Source: Antedon bifida (lineage: Eukaryota; Echinodermata; Crinoidea; Comatulida; Antedonidae). Taken from it: DNA of 64,000 nucleotides. The notes below the pieces were generated by a model. That model had not been told where the DNA came from, made no database searches, and worked only from the letters and a program-made list of their open reading frames with translations. A program made the translations under genes and the position numbers. Of this stretch, positions 1-14,190 are shown in pieces. The DNA is taken from positions 2,046,001 to 2,110,000 of the forward strand of contig OY727100.1 in NCBI GenBank assembly GCA_963402885.1. The letters run 5' to 3'. The stretch's first letter is position 1. The number at the start of each line of letters is the position of its first letter.

Positions 1-1337
1 AATTTATTGCACTGTGCTGTACTAAATATCTAGATGATTTGCCATAACATACATAAACTGTTTGGTTTAATTCTTGTTAATTTATTTACTTATTTTCATT
101 TGTGGACTGTAACTATTCTGTTTGATTTACGTAACATTTTTTATTTAGATTGTTCTGTTTTGATTCTTGCTGCAGAAGTTAATAAATACGTTATCTGTAA
201 AAGTTACTGGGTTGTTTATATCAATACTTTTTTTATCACGTCTGAGTCAAATCCCTTGGCTCGCCAGTGACGACAATATTATTTTATGTTGTTCAAAATT
301 GTCTTTATATGATAAATAAAACTATTACTAATTATTAGTATGTTATTTTTATGAATGTAATTATTTAGATAATTATCTTCTGAAATTGTTATCTTCATGT
401 TTCATTTTGATGACGTCATAATGTTAAAAATTGGAATAGAATATGGGTCTCGTAATTTCTTCTATGCTACACTGTATATAATATAGGCCTATGCTGTGTA
501 TTCTGTAAAAATACTGCAAAATGTATGACACAAAATAGACACAATACATCACTGTAAACGTTTAATTTATGTCATAGGATGGCATAATCATTTTCGGCGT
601 TCATATTTTAGCATTTGTACATATTGCGTTTGCACGGATAACCTGAACTCGTCAAAGTGACGAGTTCAACTCCAGTTTTACTATTAATATTGTAGTCCGG
701 TACCATTACTGTAAAATATTTTAAATTAAATATAGCGAGTGAAATTTAAAGATGTATTGTCTGTCACAAGTGATTTAAAGTTTTAATCTGTTGTACCGTA
801 TGAGTACACGAAAAGAATAGTATAAATAAGATACAATAATATAAATAGCATATTACGAGATAGAAAAAGTGTTGTAATAATTGGATCATAAGGAGGGTAA
901 AAGGTTAATTCGGGATTTATATGACGAAATTAATTGAATACTATTGAACAGTGTAGCGATGATGCAAATATAGTGTAGGGTAGGAGAGTGATTTTGGGAT
1001 AGAAGGGTAGTCTTGTGGAGTAATTATTTATTTATTTGTTGTATTCATTTATTTGTTTATTGTTGTATTTAATTGGGGGTTTGATTATAATGGGATGTGT
1101 AAGATTATTGAAGGTCATCATTTGGTTCAACTTTAAGGTAGTTTGTGCTATTTAACTGTTTTTATTGTTCTTGTTTTGATTTGCTGAGCGTTAACTTTGA
1201 TGTGTAAGTTGTTATATATATTTTAATCTTATATATTTATATTTATATATATTCAGGTTGAAATTATCAGACCGTTAGGATAGAGTGCTCAATACCAAGG
1301 TAGAGCATAAATAAATACATTTAATAACAGCAGAAAA

Positions 1338-1368
<31 letters not shown>

Positions 1369-1906
1369 CGCTGATGGATGTATGTGAAATAAAATAAGAT
1401 AAAATAAAAAAATAAATTTAATATCTAGAGATAATTGAGGTAGTAAAGTGAACTTGTAAGATATTTATTTATTCGTTTATTGTTACCGGTTATTTATTTA
1501 AATTATATATTATTGGATGGTTAAATGTGAAACTTTATTGGAATGCTCGCTTGAGCGTGAGGTATAAATGTTGAAAACAAAAGAAAAAAAACGACAGGAG
1601 CTCACATTATTTTTCTGTACGAGTGTAAATTAAATTGTCGAGGTTTCGTGACATTTTCTCTCAAAAATATAAAGATTTGAATAGAATAGGCCATTTTGTA
1701 GTTTGAACTACTTCCGAGAAAAAATGTTTTTGCTTATACAGTAAAAATGAACAGTTAAATTAAACCAAAAACAAGCTAATTTGACTATTTTGTGTTTTGA
1801 CACATTTTTTTAGAAAAATCTTTTTTTTTTCGGTTCAACTATTATGTGACATTAAAAATGCATATTAAAAAAAAAATCTAATATTTTTAGGAATACATTA
1901 ACCAAC
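1..1906. other. AT-rich stretch, no gene recognised
   Basis: No convincing exon was seen on either strand. The sequence is AT-rich, with a short TA microsatellite near 1339-1354 and poly-T/poly-A runs. It lies downstream of the minus-strand SAM-like gene and may hold that gene's remaining 3' exons, which I could not identify. Confidence 0.4.
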
Positions 1907-3370
1907 CATTTTTTCACGATTGTGTCGTGATGCATCTAAGTCCAATCCTGTCCTGTAAGCGAAGGCGGCTTGTTCTTCCAAATTGTCTTCTATCTATAGT
2001 AAAAACATGAAATTAGAATAGTGTAGTAAGGATCTGAACAAAAGAAAAATAATTTTAAAATACTTTCCTCCATGGTTGAATAATCAATCAATTCGTTATT
2101 AATAGATAATAATTTATTGGAAACTTCATTTTTACAACAGTGGCACACTTTAATGATAAAGGTGCGTCCAAATAATAACTTAAAATGAAACAAAATAAAT
2201 GCATCTAACAAATTTGATAAAATGAATATCAAAAAAGAAAAGCAACAATAAACAACATCGGTACTTACAAACAAATTATATGTCTCCTTAAAAAGACGGA
2301 GCATAATTGATAACAGGGAAAATAATATCAAAATCATGAGCGGCCATAAGAAAATTATTTTTCATTGGCATTATTTTAAGTAATCAAAATAAATTGCTCC
2401 CTCTCTAACATTGCTATCCCATGGATGTAATTTCATTCTGCTATACAAATCATAACTTAATCTGAATAAAACAAGCATTTGATTAGAAAATGAAATTCAT
2501 CTTTAATTTCGTTCCTATTTTCCTATTGCAAAAGGTACATAGTCTATTAGAGGGCAAAGTACGAATATGGAATATCAACGCATCTCAACATTGAACAATT
2601 TTCAGAGACATAATTATTTTAAATAGACAATAAGTGCACATCTTCGACTGAATGCTGTTGACAAACAGGAATTGGTTCATGTAAACTGACCGTACTTGCA
2701 AATTAACTGTCCTCCTGAGTACTGACTTACAAGTTTTAATTAAATAGTAAACTACCAATTGACGGATAGATTGACTCTTGCATTTAAACATTATACTCTT
2801 ATTGGGTAATTAATTGTATACTAATCACTGATTGATTTATGAAAGAATTATTATTTTCTCAAGATTTGAATTTTTATGTTATTACAAAATCAAGTCTATT
2901 TCAAAAAGTAAATGAACTGAAAGTAAAATTATGAAATTTAAAATTTATATATATAGAAAAACAAAACAATCTTTTTTTTTCTAAATTTATGATAACAAAT
3001 TTTACCTATTTGAAGAAAAGACATTTTTATTTACATCCAACAGAAAAGTGAGTTTAGTTTACCTGAGATCCATCTTCACAACCTTTCTCAATATTTTCAA
3101 TTGCAGACTGAATGCTCACAACTTGGCCAGCTGTTAGTTTGCAAGCATTACGTAACAGCTCTTCGGAGGCCTTTTTGATCTTTTTAAAAGTCAACAGCTG
3201 TAAAAACAAAGAACCAACATGATCTCTTTAATTTGTGAAAGGAAGATTGAGTAAAACAAAAAAAAAGCCATAGTTGTTAATTCACCAACCTCTTCGTCTA
3301 TTAGGACGTTTATAGTTTTTTCCGTGACGCCTTCATCTATCATATGTTTATACAGAGTTTTTTTTTCCAT
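1907..3370 (-). CDS. SAM-like helical domain protein, three exons, 3' end not found
   Basis: Three minus-strand exons were read from splice sites: 3370-3290 (27 codons), 3197-3063 (45 codons) and 1993-1907 (29 codons). All junctions are phase 0 with GT donors and AG acceptors. The protein starts MEKKTLYKHMIDEGVTEK and has a helical N-terminal region of about 65 residues. The motifs GVTEKTI..L.DEEL and KLTAGQ...I..AI resemble a SAM or other death-fold-like helical bundle. A charged segment (DNLEEQAA) follows and is likely helical. It is an inverted paralogue of the plus-strand gene at 49874-51409, with matching exon boundaries. The start is the ATG shared by both copies, just after a conserved ...CTTTATAG. 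The gene probably continues left of 1907. The SAM assignment comes from pattern only; a small CARD or PYD-like fold is possible. A signalling scaffold role is inference. Confidence 0.6.
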
Positions 3371-3480
3371 TTTCTATAAAGTTATACAGCAGCGTCTAAT
3401 GACTCTACTTAACGTTAAAGACCCCTTGTGTTGCTCTGAATGTCCGATAGCACCAACTGAACGTATCGTCATCATTTGCG
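3371..3480 (-). promoter_or_regulatory. 5' leader of the minus-strand SAM-like gene
   Basis: Reverse-complemented, this stretch matches the leader exon and ATG-proximal sequence of the 49.5 kb gene (core TCGGACATTCAGAGCAACAC). In this copy the leader is followed by GGGTC instead of GTAAGT and lies only about 60 bases from the ATG. The leader intron therefore seems mostly lost and this may be a continuous 5' UTR. Confidence 0.45.
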
Positions 3481-3499
3481 TGGTTAATATTGACATACC

Positions 3500-6400
3500 A
3501 TAGTTTCTATGGATATACTAATCGATTTAATTTCTGAGAAGATTGCATTATGGTTGCAATCTATAAAACTTACAGATTACACTTCCGTTGTTAACTCGTG
3601 GTAAACGCAAACATTCGCAACGGCGCAGATCCGTTTTTAATAATGGGGCGGGGGCGTATAAAAATGAAATACTTTGCGAGCGAAGCGAGCAACTTTAGGT
3701 TGGGGTTCAGGGGACGAAGCGCCCTGGAAGCTCGGCTCTTTGGTCGTTTCAATCGATTTCTGAGCACATAAAAATTCCGCCCAGAAGAATACAATTATTT
3801 TGGGTTACGCACTTTTTAGGTACTTGCATGCGTCGCTGAGACCAAAGACTGTTTTGAATAGTTCCATTCACGTCCCGGTATACAGACAGTAACGTAGCTA
3901 CAGGTAACTTGTGTATTACTACCGAAGGCCAGACAGTCGTCTGCCTACTTTAAAAACCATATGTGTATGGGGTATGTGACAAACTATTATTACTTTTTAT
4001 TCACATGTAATTCTGTGCCGTCTACAACTATGTTAATTTGCTAACGACATTCATACTGCACAGCAAAGTTTCTCAAGTATCGCACTAACAATTTTGAAAA
4101 AAGCACCATTGATTATAATGCAATAGTAAGACAAGTGGCTATGTTTACGACGAGTAGTGCAAATTCCAGCGAGAGGGTATAATGCCCTACATATAAAACA
4201 TAAGGAATTTAATATTTTAAATCTTTCATGGTAACAATAAAAAACTTCATTGATGAATAGTTTAGACTGCTATTTAATGAAGGTTTTATCAACTATTTAT
4301 ACGTAGCCTATTCTAACCTTTGTTTGCACAGCATTTACAAATTCGTAGGCCTATTATTAGTTTTCATTGTAATTACCGTTATTAGGCGCGAGAAGTCGCG
4401 TGCAACGCAACTCTACAGCTCATTATGTCGGTCGGTTGGTTGGTAAACACTAACTTGAGCATGCGACTGCAGCCATGTATGTTAGTAGAACTATGATATC
4501 AAATGAAAAAATAAGTTTTCAATTTAGTATAAGGAAAGTACAAAATAAGAAAGAACACCTAGCATATGTTTTCATTAAACTACATCATCATGTTAATTTG
4601 TATTTACATTAACAAGTTTATTACGCAATAATGACTGACAAATTGACTTTTATTTATAGAAATATATTAAGATTGGCGGTGGAAAAAGGTTAAACCTGAC
4701 ACTTGAATAATTTTACACTTTTATTACAATCCATCCATTTATTATCCTTTATTTCGGATAGTACATCCATATACAAAACATACACATCAAAAAGAAAAAC
4801 ATTTCACCAGAAAATTAACAATATCAACTTCCACAAAACAACGCTGATGTAGGTTGGATATATCACTGTTATATTTTATTCAATTATACATAAAAATACA
4901 TTCATAAAATTTAGCACCAGGAATAAAGTAACAATTTTTCAGCTGAATTGCACTTTATGATAATAAAAAGGATTGCAATAGAAAAAATAAACACATTACA
5001 AATTTAACTCAATAATTAACTGTACTAAATATGATACTAGTCTTGTGACGCACAGTGTTACAATATTGATGTACGTATCCTATCAACATTGCAAAAAGTA
5101 TATATTTATGAATAATATTACCTCTTAGGCCGAAGAAGTGGAAACAACTTATAGTTAGAATTCAAAATGGATATACAAAGATCTCTACGCCTTTCACTAT
5201 AAGGCTGTTTAGGCGCAACATGCCGTGCAAGTACGTTAACTATGGTTTTAATCAGACTATTCCAACTGTTATGATTTCTGTTAAAAACTTAAAACTTGTA
5301 TGAAGTTCCTCCAATATTCATATAATGAGGAAACTTTATTTGTTACACCATACTTACGCTAATATAACTAGGTAACTTCAATGTTAAACTATATATGAAT
5401 ATTTATGATTCCAAAATGTGGAGAGAGGCACTTATGTCAATAAATAATTCTTGGTCCTCTCCCCATGACGTTTGGCATATAATGCTTTGTATTTCTTGTC
5501 TTTTTTATTGTATGTATATGTTTCATATGGACAGTTTGTCTGAAATAAAGTTTAATTGAATTGGATTGAGTAGCTTACGAACCCGTTATTAAAGCAAACT
5601 CTAAATGAGTTCACAGTATACCTTCATTGAATTTACGCCATAGAGTCATACAGTTTATACTATAATTAATGTAATATGTTTTCAATCTGAAATTTCACTT
5701 CAACAGAACATTTTGGAAAATGTCCTGCATAATGTATTAATAGCATTATCATTATTCATAGAGTTACAAATCACATGTGCCATGGTATTTTCTTTTCTCC
5801 AATCTCAATTTCTAGAATTAGGTTTATTTTGCCTATCGTCATAGTGTTTTTATTTTTATTTTATTATTTTATTCATTTAAAACATATTTATACAGGATAA
5901 AAAATAATTCTTGGTTTCTTCTTTTAACAAGGCAAAAAGATAAAATCGCAGATTTCTAGTGTTCGGTTTACCTTTTTACGTCCACCATCTATTTCTAGAA
6001 ATATAGATAGTGATCGGTTGACTTGAAAGTAAAAATATTCAAGTCCACGGTCATTGCCTTTGTACACCAACAGATCACTGTTGTCGTAATTTAAGATATT
6101 TTGTCACGAGATAGGCCTAAATGATAATGCAATATTAATAATATCAATGAATAATAATTGCATTATTACCGAAGCATTGACGATAGAAATAGATAGTGAT
6201 CGGTTTTGGCTTGAAAGACAAATGTCTTTTGGTACCTCATAATCTTATACATTGTGTAATGTGTAAGATTAATAATTGCACGATCATTATCGTTTTACGC
6301 TCACCGATTACTGTCTATAATTTCTAGAAATATAGGGTCATCATCATCATCATTGTGTAAATATACAAGTACTTAATATCATATGTATATGATATTTCAT

Positions 6401-8100
6401 ATTTCATTTGAAAATAAATATAACCAGAAAAAAAACACGTTAACGATCATGACTTGAAGGGAAAATTCCACAGTAGAAAGGAAAACACACAATGGTTGTC
6501 GGCAACGTTTAGTGTTTTGATTCAGAGTGATCAGTCTACCAGTTTGGCTAAGCTTAAAGAATTTATTTAGAGGGTGATCGGGATCCTAACAAATTTTAAT
6601 TACAGTTTTTTGGATATCCCTTTCATAAAGCGAAATAAGAGGTTGAAGAGCTATGCCGATGATTTTACTGGTCCATTTTATAATTCATTACAAATTTGAC
6701 ATCATTCAATAATAATATAATTTATTCACCAACATTAGGGGCGTATTAAATAGCCATTGTTATTCTGTATAGCATTTTTAAAGTAAGATACATTCGTTAT
6801 TATTATATACGAGAGCCTACTATTCTTCGATTTTTTCCCGGAAGACCGCTTGTGTGTAGTAGGGCGCAGCAGTCAGAAATCAAAATCGGAATATTATAAT
6901 TTTATTTTATAAAAAGAAAAAATCGAACAAGACCAAAAACAAACTCAACCTCGCAAAAAAACCCAACCAAATGCAACGGTAACGCTGTATCTCTTGATTT
7001 ACATGTCACACATACGCAACCTGTCGGGTTGGTAGATGTTTCAACAATGAATAGCTTGTGTTAAATTTATTCTAATATTTTAAGTCTTTGTTGGATTTTG
7101 GCCCCATTTAATGAAATTCATTTTCTGTAGCCTCATATAATGAATTACGTAGTTTGCTGGATTACACATTATAAAAGTACTGGTGGTGCACATGCATCGT
7201 GCCTTGCATGCGTCGATGAGACCTAAGACTGTTTTGAACAGTTTCATTCACGTCCCGGTGGCATTATTTTTTTCCTAAAAGGTTAAAGCAAACACTATAG
7301 AGGGCGTGCATCCAGACATGAATATTCATGATGTGACGAAAAACTTGGAAATAGTTCCAACGCGGTGTAATCAAAATGTTGATCTCTCGTCGCTGCTACT
7401 CACGAAATAAAAATGTTACAAATGTCGCTTATGTTTGTAATATATTTCTTTTTTTTTGACATCTAACAATGTACATATTAAATTGCCTTTTTACCCACAT
7501 ATCACTGTTGTCATAATTATAGATTTTTGTCACGAGATAGGCCTATAGATAATGTAATCTAAAAAAATTAATAATTACCGAAACATTAACCTACTAATTC
7601 TAGAAATAGATAGTGATCGGTTGGCTTGAAAGACAAATATCTTGTGGTTATAGAAAGATTATAAGTGTCACAATACACAATTTCTAAATAATAATCGCAT
7701 GTCATCGCGAATGATATCTAGTATAGATAATTGCAATTAGTAATAGCAATTTTTAGATAATTTTCTATTGACCAATAAGACCTCAAGACGCCTTTGAGTT
7801 CTGTTAGCACGTAAAAATCTGTCATAGTTTTCAACAGTAAAATATAGATTGGGATTATTAAAACACTTTAGGCCTATAGATCGATCATCTATTTTTCTAG
7901 AATTAATCTATTTGACTGCCAGCATTTTACCCAGCTATTTTCACGAGGTGATCGAGCGAAAATAGATTTTCAAACCATTGCACGAATATAAAACGTTGTT
8001 AGGTAGGATAGAAAGCCAGATTAACGATACGAAAAATCGCCAGGCAATGAAACTAATCTAATTCTGGTTTTTCAAAGATTCCAAAATTTAACAAACATAT
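3500..8100. other. Intergenic region with dispersed repeats, no gene recognised
   Basis: No exon is supported. The region contains scattered copies of repeats seen elsewhere in the window. Examples are a GTCGGTCGGT-bearing element around 4387-4480, a tail-like stretch with AATAAAG and TTGAATTGGATTGA near 5540-5575, and the TTTCTAGAAATATAGATAG blocks near 5993 (also 6190, 7600 and 10720). Confidence 0.5.
4385..4480 (-). repeat. Dispersed GTCGGTCGGT repeat copy
   Basis: The stretch carries AGTCGCGTGC, then GTCGGTCGGTTGGTTGGT, then ATGCGACTGCAG...CATGTAT. The same order recurs at 40229-40345, and a related, more GACA-rich form occurs at 19083-19200, 25755-25855, 26400-26540 and 32490-32700. The ends carry short inverted GTCGCG/CGCGAC arms, so it is probably a short non-autonomous element. 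Confidence 0.5.
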
Positions 8101-8101
8101 T

Positions 8102-8590
8102 ATGGACGGTGCTCTCATGATTTATCATTTTATTTTTTATAATATACTAAATAAGCAGGTCACTTGCTTACCTTCCCTTCTGTTAGAATCTCTTTGTATT
8201 TTAGTTAAATCTGGAGAAAGTTATCTTTTTAGAGAAATACTTCCCCCTCTTCATAAGCCAGCTCGGTCTCTCAGATTCAACCGCTTTCTAGAAGTACCTC
8301 ATTGTAAAACCAGCAGACTTAGGTCGTCTCCAGTTCCCACCATGGTGGATATTATTAATAGGCACCACTAGCTCTTTTTGAGATATGTAATAAGTGTATG
8401 TTTTAAGGTTTTTTATTCATGTATGTTTATTAATTTTATGGTACGATATCTAATTTTAATAAGATGTTTCTATTTTTATAGCAATTTTAACTAATTTTTA
8501 TTTATTTGTAATACAATTCATTTCAGTCCTTGACTGTCGTTTTGTAATATATTTTTATATACCGAATAAAATAAAATAAAAATAAAATGT
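8102..8590 (+). mobile_element. 3' end of a non-LTR retrotransposon (fragment)
   Basis: The open frame ending at 8371 finishes with a stretch containing SLRFNRFLEVPHCKTSR and SSPVPTMVDIIN. This resembles the C-terminal end of CR1/L2/RTE-type reverse transcriptases, where R(F/Y)LxVPxxKTxR motifs precede the stop. About 200 bases of AT-rich UTR follow and end near 8590 in AATAAAATAAAAATAAAAT, consistent with a simple-repeat tail. Only the terminal part of the ORF is visible, with no catalytic motifs, so this is a 5'-truncated dead copy. The segment just upstream (8094-8130) recurs around 13676-13720. The family is not certain. Confidence 0.45.
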
Positions 8591-8867
8591 GTATGTACTA
8601 ATGTAAATTACTGTGTTGGTTGTCTTATTTTTATTATATTGTTAATGTTTCTCTACTAAACCACTTTGGAAATCAATGCTTTAGCACTGAAAGTGTCATT
8701 CAGTATAAAACAGAATAAATATAAAAAAAAAAAAACATGGAAAAAAGACTTTTTTAAATGGATGATTAATTTATCTGAATTATCTATCTCAAATTAACGT
8801 TAATATTACTAAAGTAGAAGATCTTTCGAATGGATAAAATGCAATGTAGGAACAATCATACTGCTAT

Positions 8868-9090
8868 CAATTACTGCTATCAAATAGTGTAGTTATCTTG
8901 TTATAATCATGGCCTATTATTTAGGTTGTAATCAACTGTGTATACAGTACATTGGCCGATAGAGGGCTATCTATCAAAATAAAATATATCTTTTTAGGTT
9001 TTTAGACAAACGAAAAGGGAAGAACAATGAACATTTGAACAAGAATGTCCATTTCCTGTTAATTCTAATTCAGTCTTCTGACTGCCATAC
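8868..9090 (+). repeat. Dispersed repeat block, copy 1
   Basis: It starts at TACTGCTATCAAATAGTG and includes GGCCGATAGAGGGCT. Copy 2 is at about 13961-14190 in the same orientation with few differences. Confidence 0.6.
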
Positions 9091-9436
9091 ATATATTTAC
9101 CCCTTCTTTGGGAAGAGAACCTTTGGATGAAACAATGAAGGGCAATATAATGTTTCAACAATGAAGGGAATGTAATAAATAACACGTCTGCAAACCACAG
9201 CTGTTCATGGAACGCTCAATATCGCCATCTTCCTCATTAAAATGTGATAATTGTATATTATTTTAATTCTACTTTTAAGTTTGTTTTAGATTGCAGTTTC
9301 GCAGTTTCTACATTATGTTGGTGTGGATAATTCCTGCTTACAATGGTTTAGGTAGCAATTAGTGGTTCTACGATAACTTACAACGACCACACTTAACCAT
9401 CGAAAGAGTGCAGGTAGAACAATTATCCAATATTAT

Positions 9437-9845
9437 CAAGCAAGATTAGACAGTGGAACCGAAATAATTTTATCCTACTGATCCTATCCTACCTTACTGA
9501 TTTGTTTTTATCAATGGTTAAGCATTTTTTATCCATCCACCATTTTGTATCTCTAATACATAGTAATAATCATAATAATCATATTATATTTGTTTTTCTA
9601 GCTGTTATTTATTTCCCTTTTATGTCGGTTTTTTTTACTTTTTCGTCGTTTTGGACTTTGCCCCTTTTTTTTGTCTTTTGTATGTGTTTTAGATTTATAT
9701 TTTTATTTAAAAATCAATAGAAATTCAATTTTACTGTGAAGATTATTTTAATTAAATACAACCATTTGAACGAGTGAATAAAATTGTATAAATTCCCAAA
9801 CTGACAAAATAATAAATTACAGTTTAAAAATTGCAGGAAAAAAAA
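9437..9845 (+). repeat. Dispersed repeat block, copy 1
   Basis: It includes TGGAACCGAAATAATTTTAT, TTTTTCGTCGTTTT and AAAAATCAATAG in the same order as about 11613-11950. Copy 2 has small indels. There is no coding sign. Confidence 0.6.
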
Positions 9846-11612
9846 GAAGATAGTACATTTATATCTTTATTTAATATTGTCTGTGTGCCTTTACACTTTC
9901 TCTTTTTATTAATTCCTGCTAATTCTTTCACTGCTGTAAATGATTTATCACTTCTAATTTATTTATATAACTATTTATATTTCAATGTTTAGGGGCTGAA
10001 CTTGATTAGTTTTAACTATTAACCATTTTAACTACTAGCCCTTCCCTTGATATAATTATTATAATTTTTTGTTACAATGCTTATAATTTATATTTACGTG
10101 TAAATAAAACAAAGAAAGCTATTCGTCGTAGGTGATTGTTTTCTTTTGGCTGCTCACAATGATAGCTTCCTTTACTAATTATAAATAATAATAAATAATA
10201 GCATTCTTAGTTAGCATTGTTATAACCGTTATTAGTAGGACCTCCACATTAATTGGACAAATTAGTTTTCATTTTAGCGTAAGAAAAGTACAAAATAAGA
10301 AAGACCACCTTAGCATCACTAAACTTAATCAGATTTTTTCAACATTGTACGTGTTGTGGCCTGACTGGATATTAGAAAGTACTTCGAAAAAATACATTGA
10401 ATTGCTGCGCTCAAAGCATAATAGTGTTAAAGTTTAATACTCAATAATGACCGACAAATTGACTTAATATTTCTCGTTTGATGTAAAAAGGTAAACCGGA
10501 TAATCTTACACTTCATTACAAGAAGATTATTCAAGTGCCACGGTATTTGTCTTTCTCCAATCTCGATTTCTATATAAATTATAAGGTCTATTTTGTCCAT
10601 AGTCATTGTTTTTAACATTGAAACTGTTTATACTCTTGATTTCTTCTTTCAACAAGTCAAACAGAAAACAAAGTCGACCAACAGGTTTACCTTTTTGTCC
10701 ACCGATCTCTATCTATTTCTAGAAATAGATAGTGTTCGTCCACGGTCATTACCCTATTACGCCCACAGATCACTGTTGTCATAATTTAAGATTTGTTGTC
10801 ACGAGATATAGGCATATAAATAATGCAATATCCAACAAATAATAATTGTGATACTCCATAATCTTACACAGTATTTAATCTGTAAGATTACAAGTGGCAC
10901 AATACCCAATTTCTAAATACAATAATAATTTGCATTTCATCGCGAATACTATCTAGTAGATAATTGCAATTAGTAAAAGCAATTTTTAGATAATTTTCTA
11001 TTGACCAAAAAGACCCAAAACGCCTTTGCCACGTCTGCATTTTATAAATTATATCTCACTAATTAAATCAGTATTCGATAGGCCCACGGGTGACTAGCTA
11101 ATACCGGCGGTATGTCACCTGGTTGCCCCTGTTTTGAGTTCTGATAGCACGTAATAATCTGTCAGTGGCGGTCATTCTAGTCACACGCCCCCACACAGTC
11201 ACGCACTACTACAAATCGAAATACTAGATGCTAGAAATTTACCAAGAAATCATTACTTTAATTGCAATTTACAATGTTTACCGACCAACCGACCGACATA
11301 GTGAGCTGTAAAAACCAACATTAAAATATTATGTACATTTACAACAACAAAAAGTACCATTTGGTAGGGGGACGACATAGAGCCTACGTCACTGTCGTCC
11401 TCCTTAGACACACACCAAAAAAGAATTTACATAAGTATACATTTAACAATATGTTGTAAATTTCGTGCGAAACAATCACCTGCGCGTGATATTTAGCCGT
11501 AAACGAATACATAAACTGTGAATGTAAGAAGACATGGGAAGAGTGAAATTACAATTATTAATTTCAATCTTCCCTGGTAAGACCAATAAAGAATCATGAA
11601 CATTCAAAATCC

Positions 11613-11950
11613 CAAGCATGATTAGATAGTGGAACCGAAAATAATTTTATCCTACTGATCCTATCCTAAGAATCACACTCATATTATATTTGTTTTTCTA
11701 GCTGTTTCTCTTTTTTTTAAACTGTTATTCATTTCCCTTTGATGTCAGTTTTTTGTTTCTTTTTCGTCGTTTTGGGCTTTGCCCCTTTTTTTGTCTTTTT
11801 TATGTGTTTTAGATTTATATTTTTATGTAAAAATCAATAGCAATTCAGTTTTACTGTGAAGATTATTTTAAATACAACCATTATGAACGAGTGAATGAAA
11901 TTGTATAAATTCCCAAACTGACAAAATAATAAATTACAGTTAAAAAATGC
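11613..11950 (+). repeat. Dispersed repeat block, copy 2
   Basis: Same order of words as 9437-9845, including the CCTACTGATCCTATCCTA segment and the shared CCCAAACTGACAAAATAATA end. Confidence 0.6.
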
Positions 11951-13960
11951 AGGAAAAAAAATGTAAAAATAGATATATAGGCCTGGTGATTTGGAAACAA
12001 AGGCAAATACCCGTCACTTCTTTCATTGTAACACTATCATGTGTATCAATATTGGTACACTTTAGCAAATACCCGGCAAAAATCTGTCATATCGTCGCAC
12101 TATCTACCAATAGGCAAGATACCAAGAATACAATAAAACGACAAAACTACTTCTGATAGCAAAGTTCATAAGAAGTTATTACACAATATAAATTCAACAG
12201 TTACGAGATAAGTCCTACACAACAATGAAGTATTACTAGGTAATACATTTGAAAACTTCAAGTTTAAATGTTCGGGACTCTTTCAACTTGCCGAATAGAT
12301 AATATCGTCGCGACCACGGTTTTTAATATAACAGATTTGCATGTTTTCCAACCTGTTATCTATCCAAACCGAGTTTGTATTATCGTTTACCTTGTCAATC
12401 ATTTTAATGTATGTATACATCTAAACCATTGTTAAAATTCACCTAAGTAAGTAATGCAACAAAGTTCAAATATTTGTACTTTGAAGTTGTTTATGTAACT
12501 GTTAGAGTTGCGCAACATACGGGATATTTAGCATTTGGCCTCTGATGGCTGAAGGTCAGGTTCAAATCCTGCCTACGATGCTCTTTTTAATCATTTTTAG
12601 AAATTGTAATATTATGTTGTATTTTAATTTTTTTTTTTAATGACTCTGAAACTTATGGCCAGACAATAAAAATTACATAGTCTTTTTGTATAGTCTGTAG
12701 ACTTATGTTCAATAAACAATGGCTTCGTTTTGACTGTCAACGTAGGCCGGGTATTGGGTTAAGGTTAGATTTATCATTGAATAATGGTCAAAACAATCCT
12801 TCCTCTATGGTCAAAATTGTTGGTGAATTGTGAAGAGATAGAATTGTTTGGTTAGTGAGTACGTTGGCCAACGGCTGCTAGGCCTACTACAAAGGTTCGT
12901 GGGATATTATACATTTGGTTTACTGGAATGTCTGGGTATGAGTGGGTCACTCCAAGCTTAGGGATTCCCGGTATCTCCCTAACACGGAATATGCATAGAG
13001 GCCTACTATAGTTTAGTTTAGGATTACCTTTTTCTGTACAGTAGGCCACGGACTTTCTAAAATAAAAGTTGATTATTTTGATTGATTAATTGATTGATAA
13101 GCTAAATCAACTACAGAAGGAAAACTGAATAATACACATCCTCAAAATATTTATTTAATACCAGATATTTTATAACTAGAGCATTTCAGCCTCTATATTT
13201 ACGTTACAAACTAAAGTTGAACCTCCCTATGCGAAAAACTTTTTTGTAATACAATAAATACAAATCTGCTTATTTTATTTTAGAAAAAAAACCCGACTAA
13301 ACACTTAGCGTAACTGATTGAATTGTGATCGGTTTTGGTAAAACGGCAATCTGCCATAGTAATCAAGTGAAGTGTAATTGTTAGGATAAGAAACATTAAA
13401 AATGTATTCGCTTTACAACATAAACATCGCACCGGCAGAACAGAAACACACGGTTTTTGTGGCGATAGAGGGCGGACTCCATGTAATCGCAGTTCAAAAA
13501 AGCGATTCTTTACCAGCAGCAACAACCGATCACCCGCCCTCTACGCAGTCACACCGTACTACCACTGTAACTCAAGAACGGATTCTATACGATTTTCGAA
13601 TTCTAGAAATTTACCAAGAAATCATTCATTTCATTGCGTTTAACAATATAATTAATTTTATAAAAATGTTATTGTGCTTTAACAAACATAATATGGACAG
13701 TGCTCTTATGATTTATCATTTCGTTTATATACTAATAATTTAAACATATGTTCGGTGGCCATTAAATAATAATAATATAATATCCTGGATGTATATAGCG
13801 CCTAATGTTGTGAAACCTCTATACGGGTTAAACTAATACGATAAAAGGGATAGATAATGCTTCAGTCCCCCTTCTGTTAACTTTGCTTCTACCAAGTTGT
13901 TGACGATAGTTATAGGAGGTAAATCTGTGGAGTTGAGAGGCCCTGAGTTTTAATCTACAA

Positions 13961-14190
13961 TCATAATGCTATCAATTACTGCTATCAAATAGTGTAGTTA
14001 TCTTGTTATAATCATGGCCTATTATTTAGGTTGTAATCAACTGTGTATACAGTACATTGGCCGATAGAGGGCTCTCTATCCAAATAAAACAATATCTTTA
14101 TATGTTTTTAGACAGACGAAAAGAGGCGAACAATGAACATTTTAAAGAATGCCTAATCCATGTTAATTTTAATTCAGTCTTCTGGCTGCC
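13961..14190 (+). repeat. Dispersed repeat block, copy 2
   Basis: Second copy of the block at 8868-9090, in the same orientation, beginning at CATAATGCTATCAATTACTG. Confidence 0.6.

Noticed and set aside
12535..12595. tRNA-like B box (GGTTCAAATCC) and a possible tRNA gene
   Set aside because: The T-arm can be formed, but no matching 5' acceptor strand or anticodon arm could be found, so it is at most a tRNA-derived SINE fragment.
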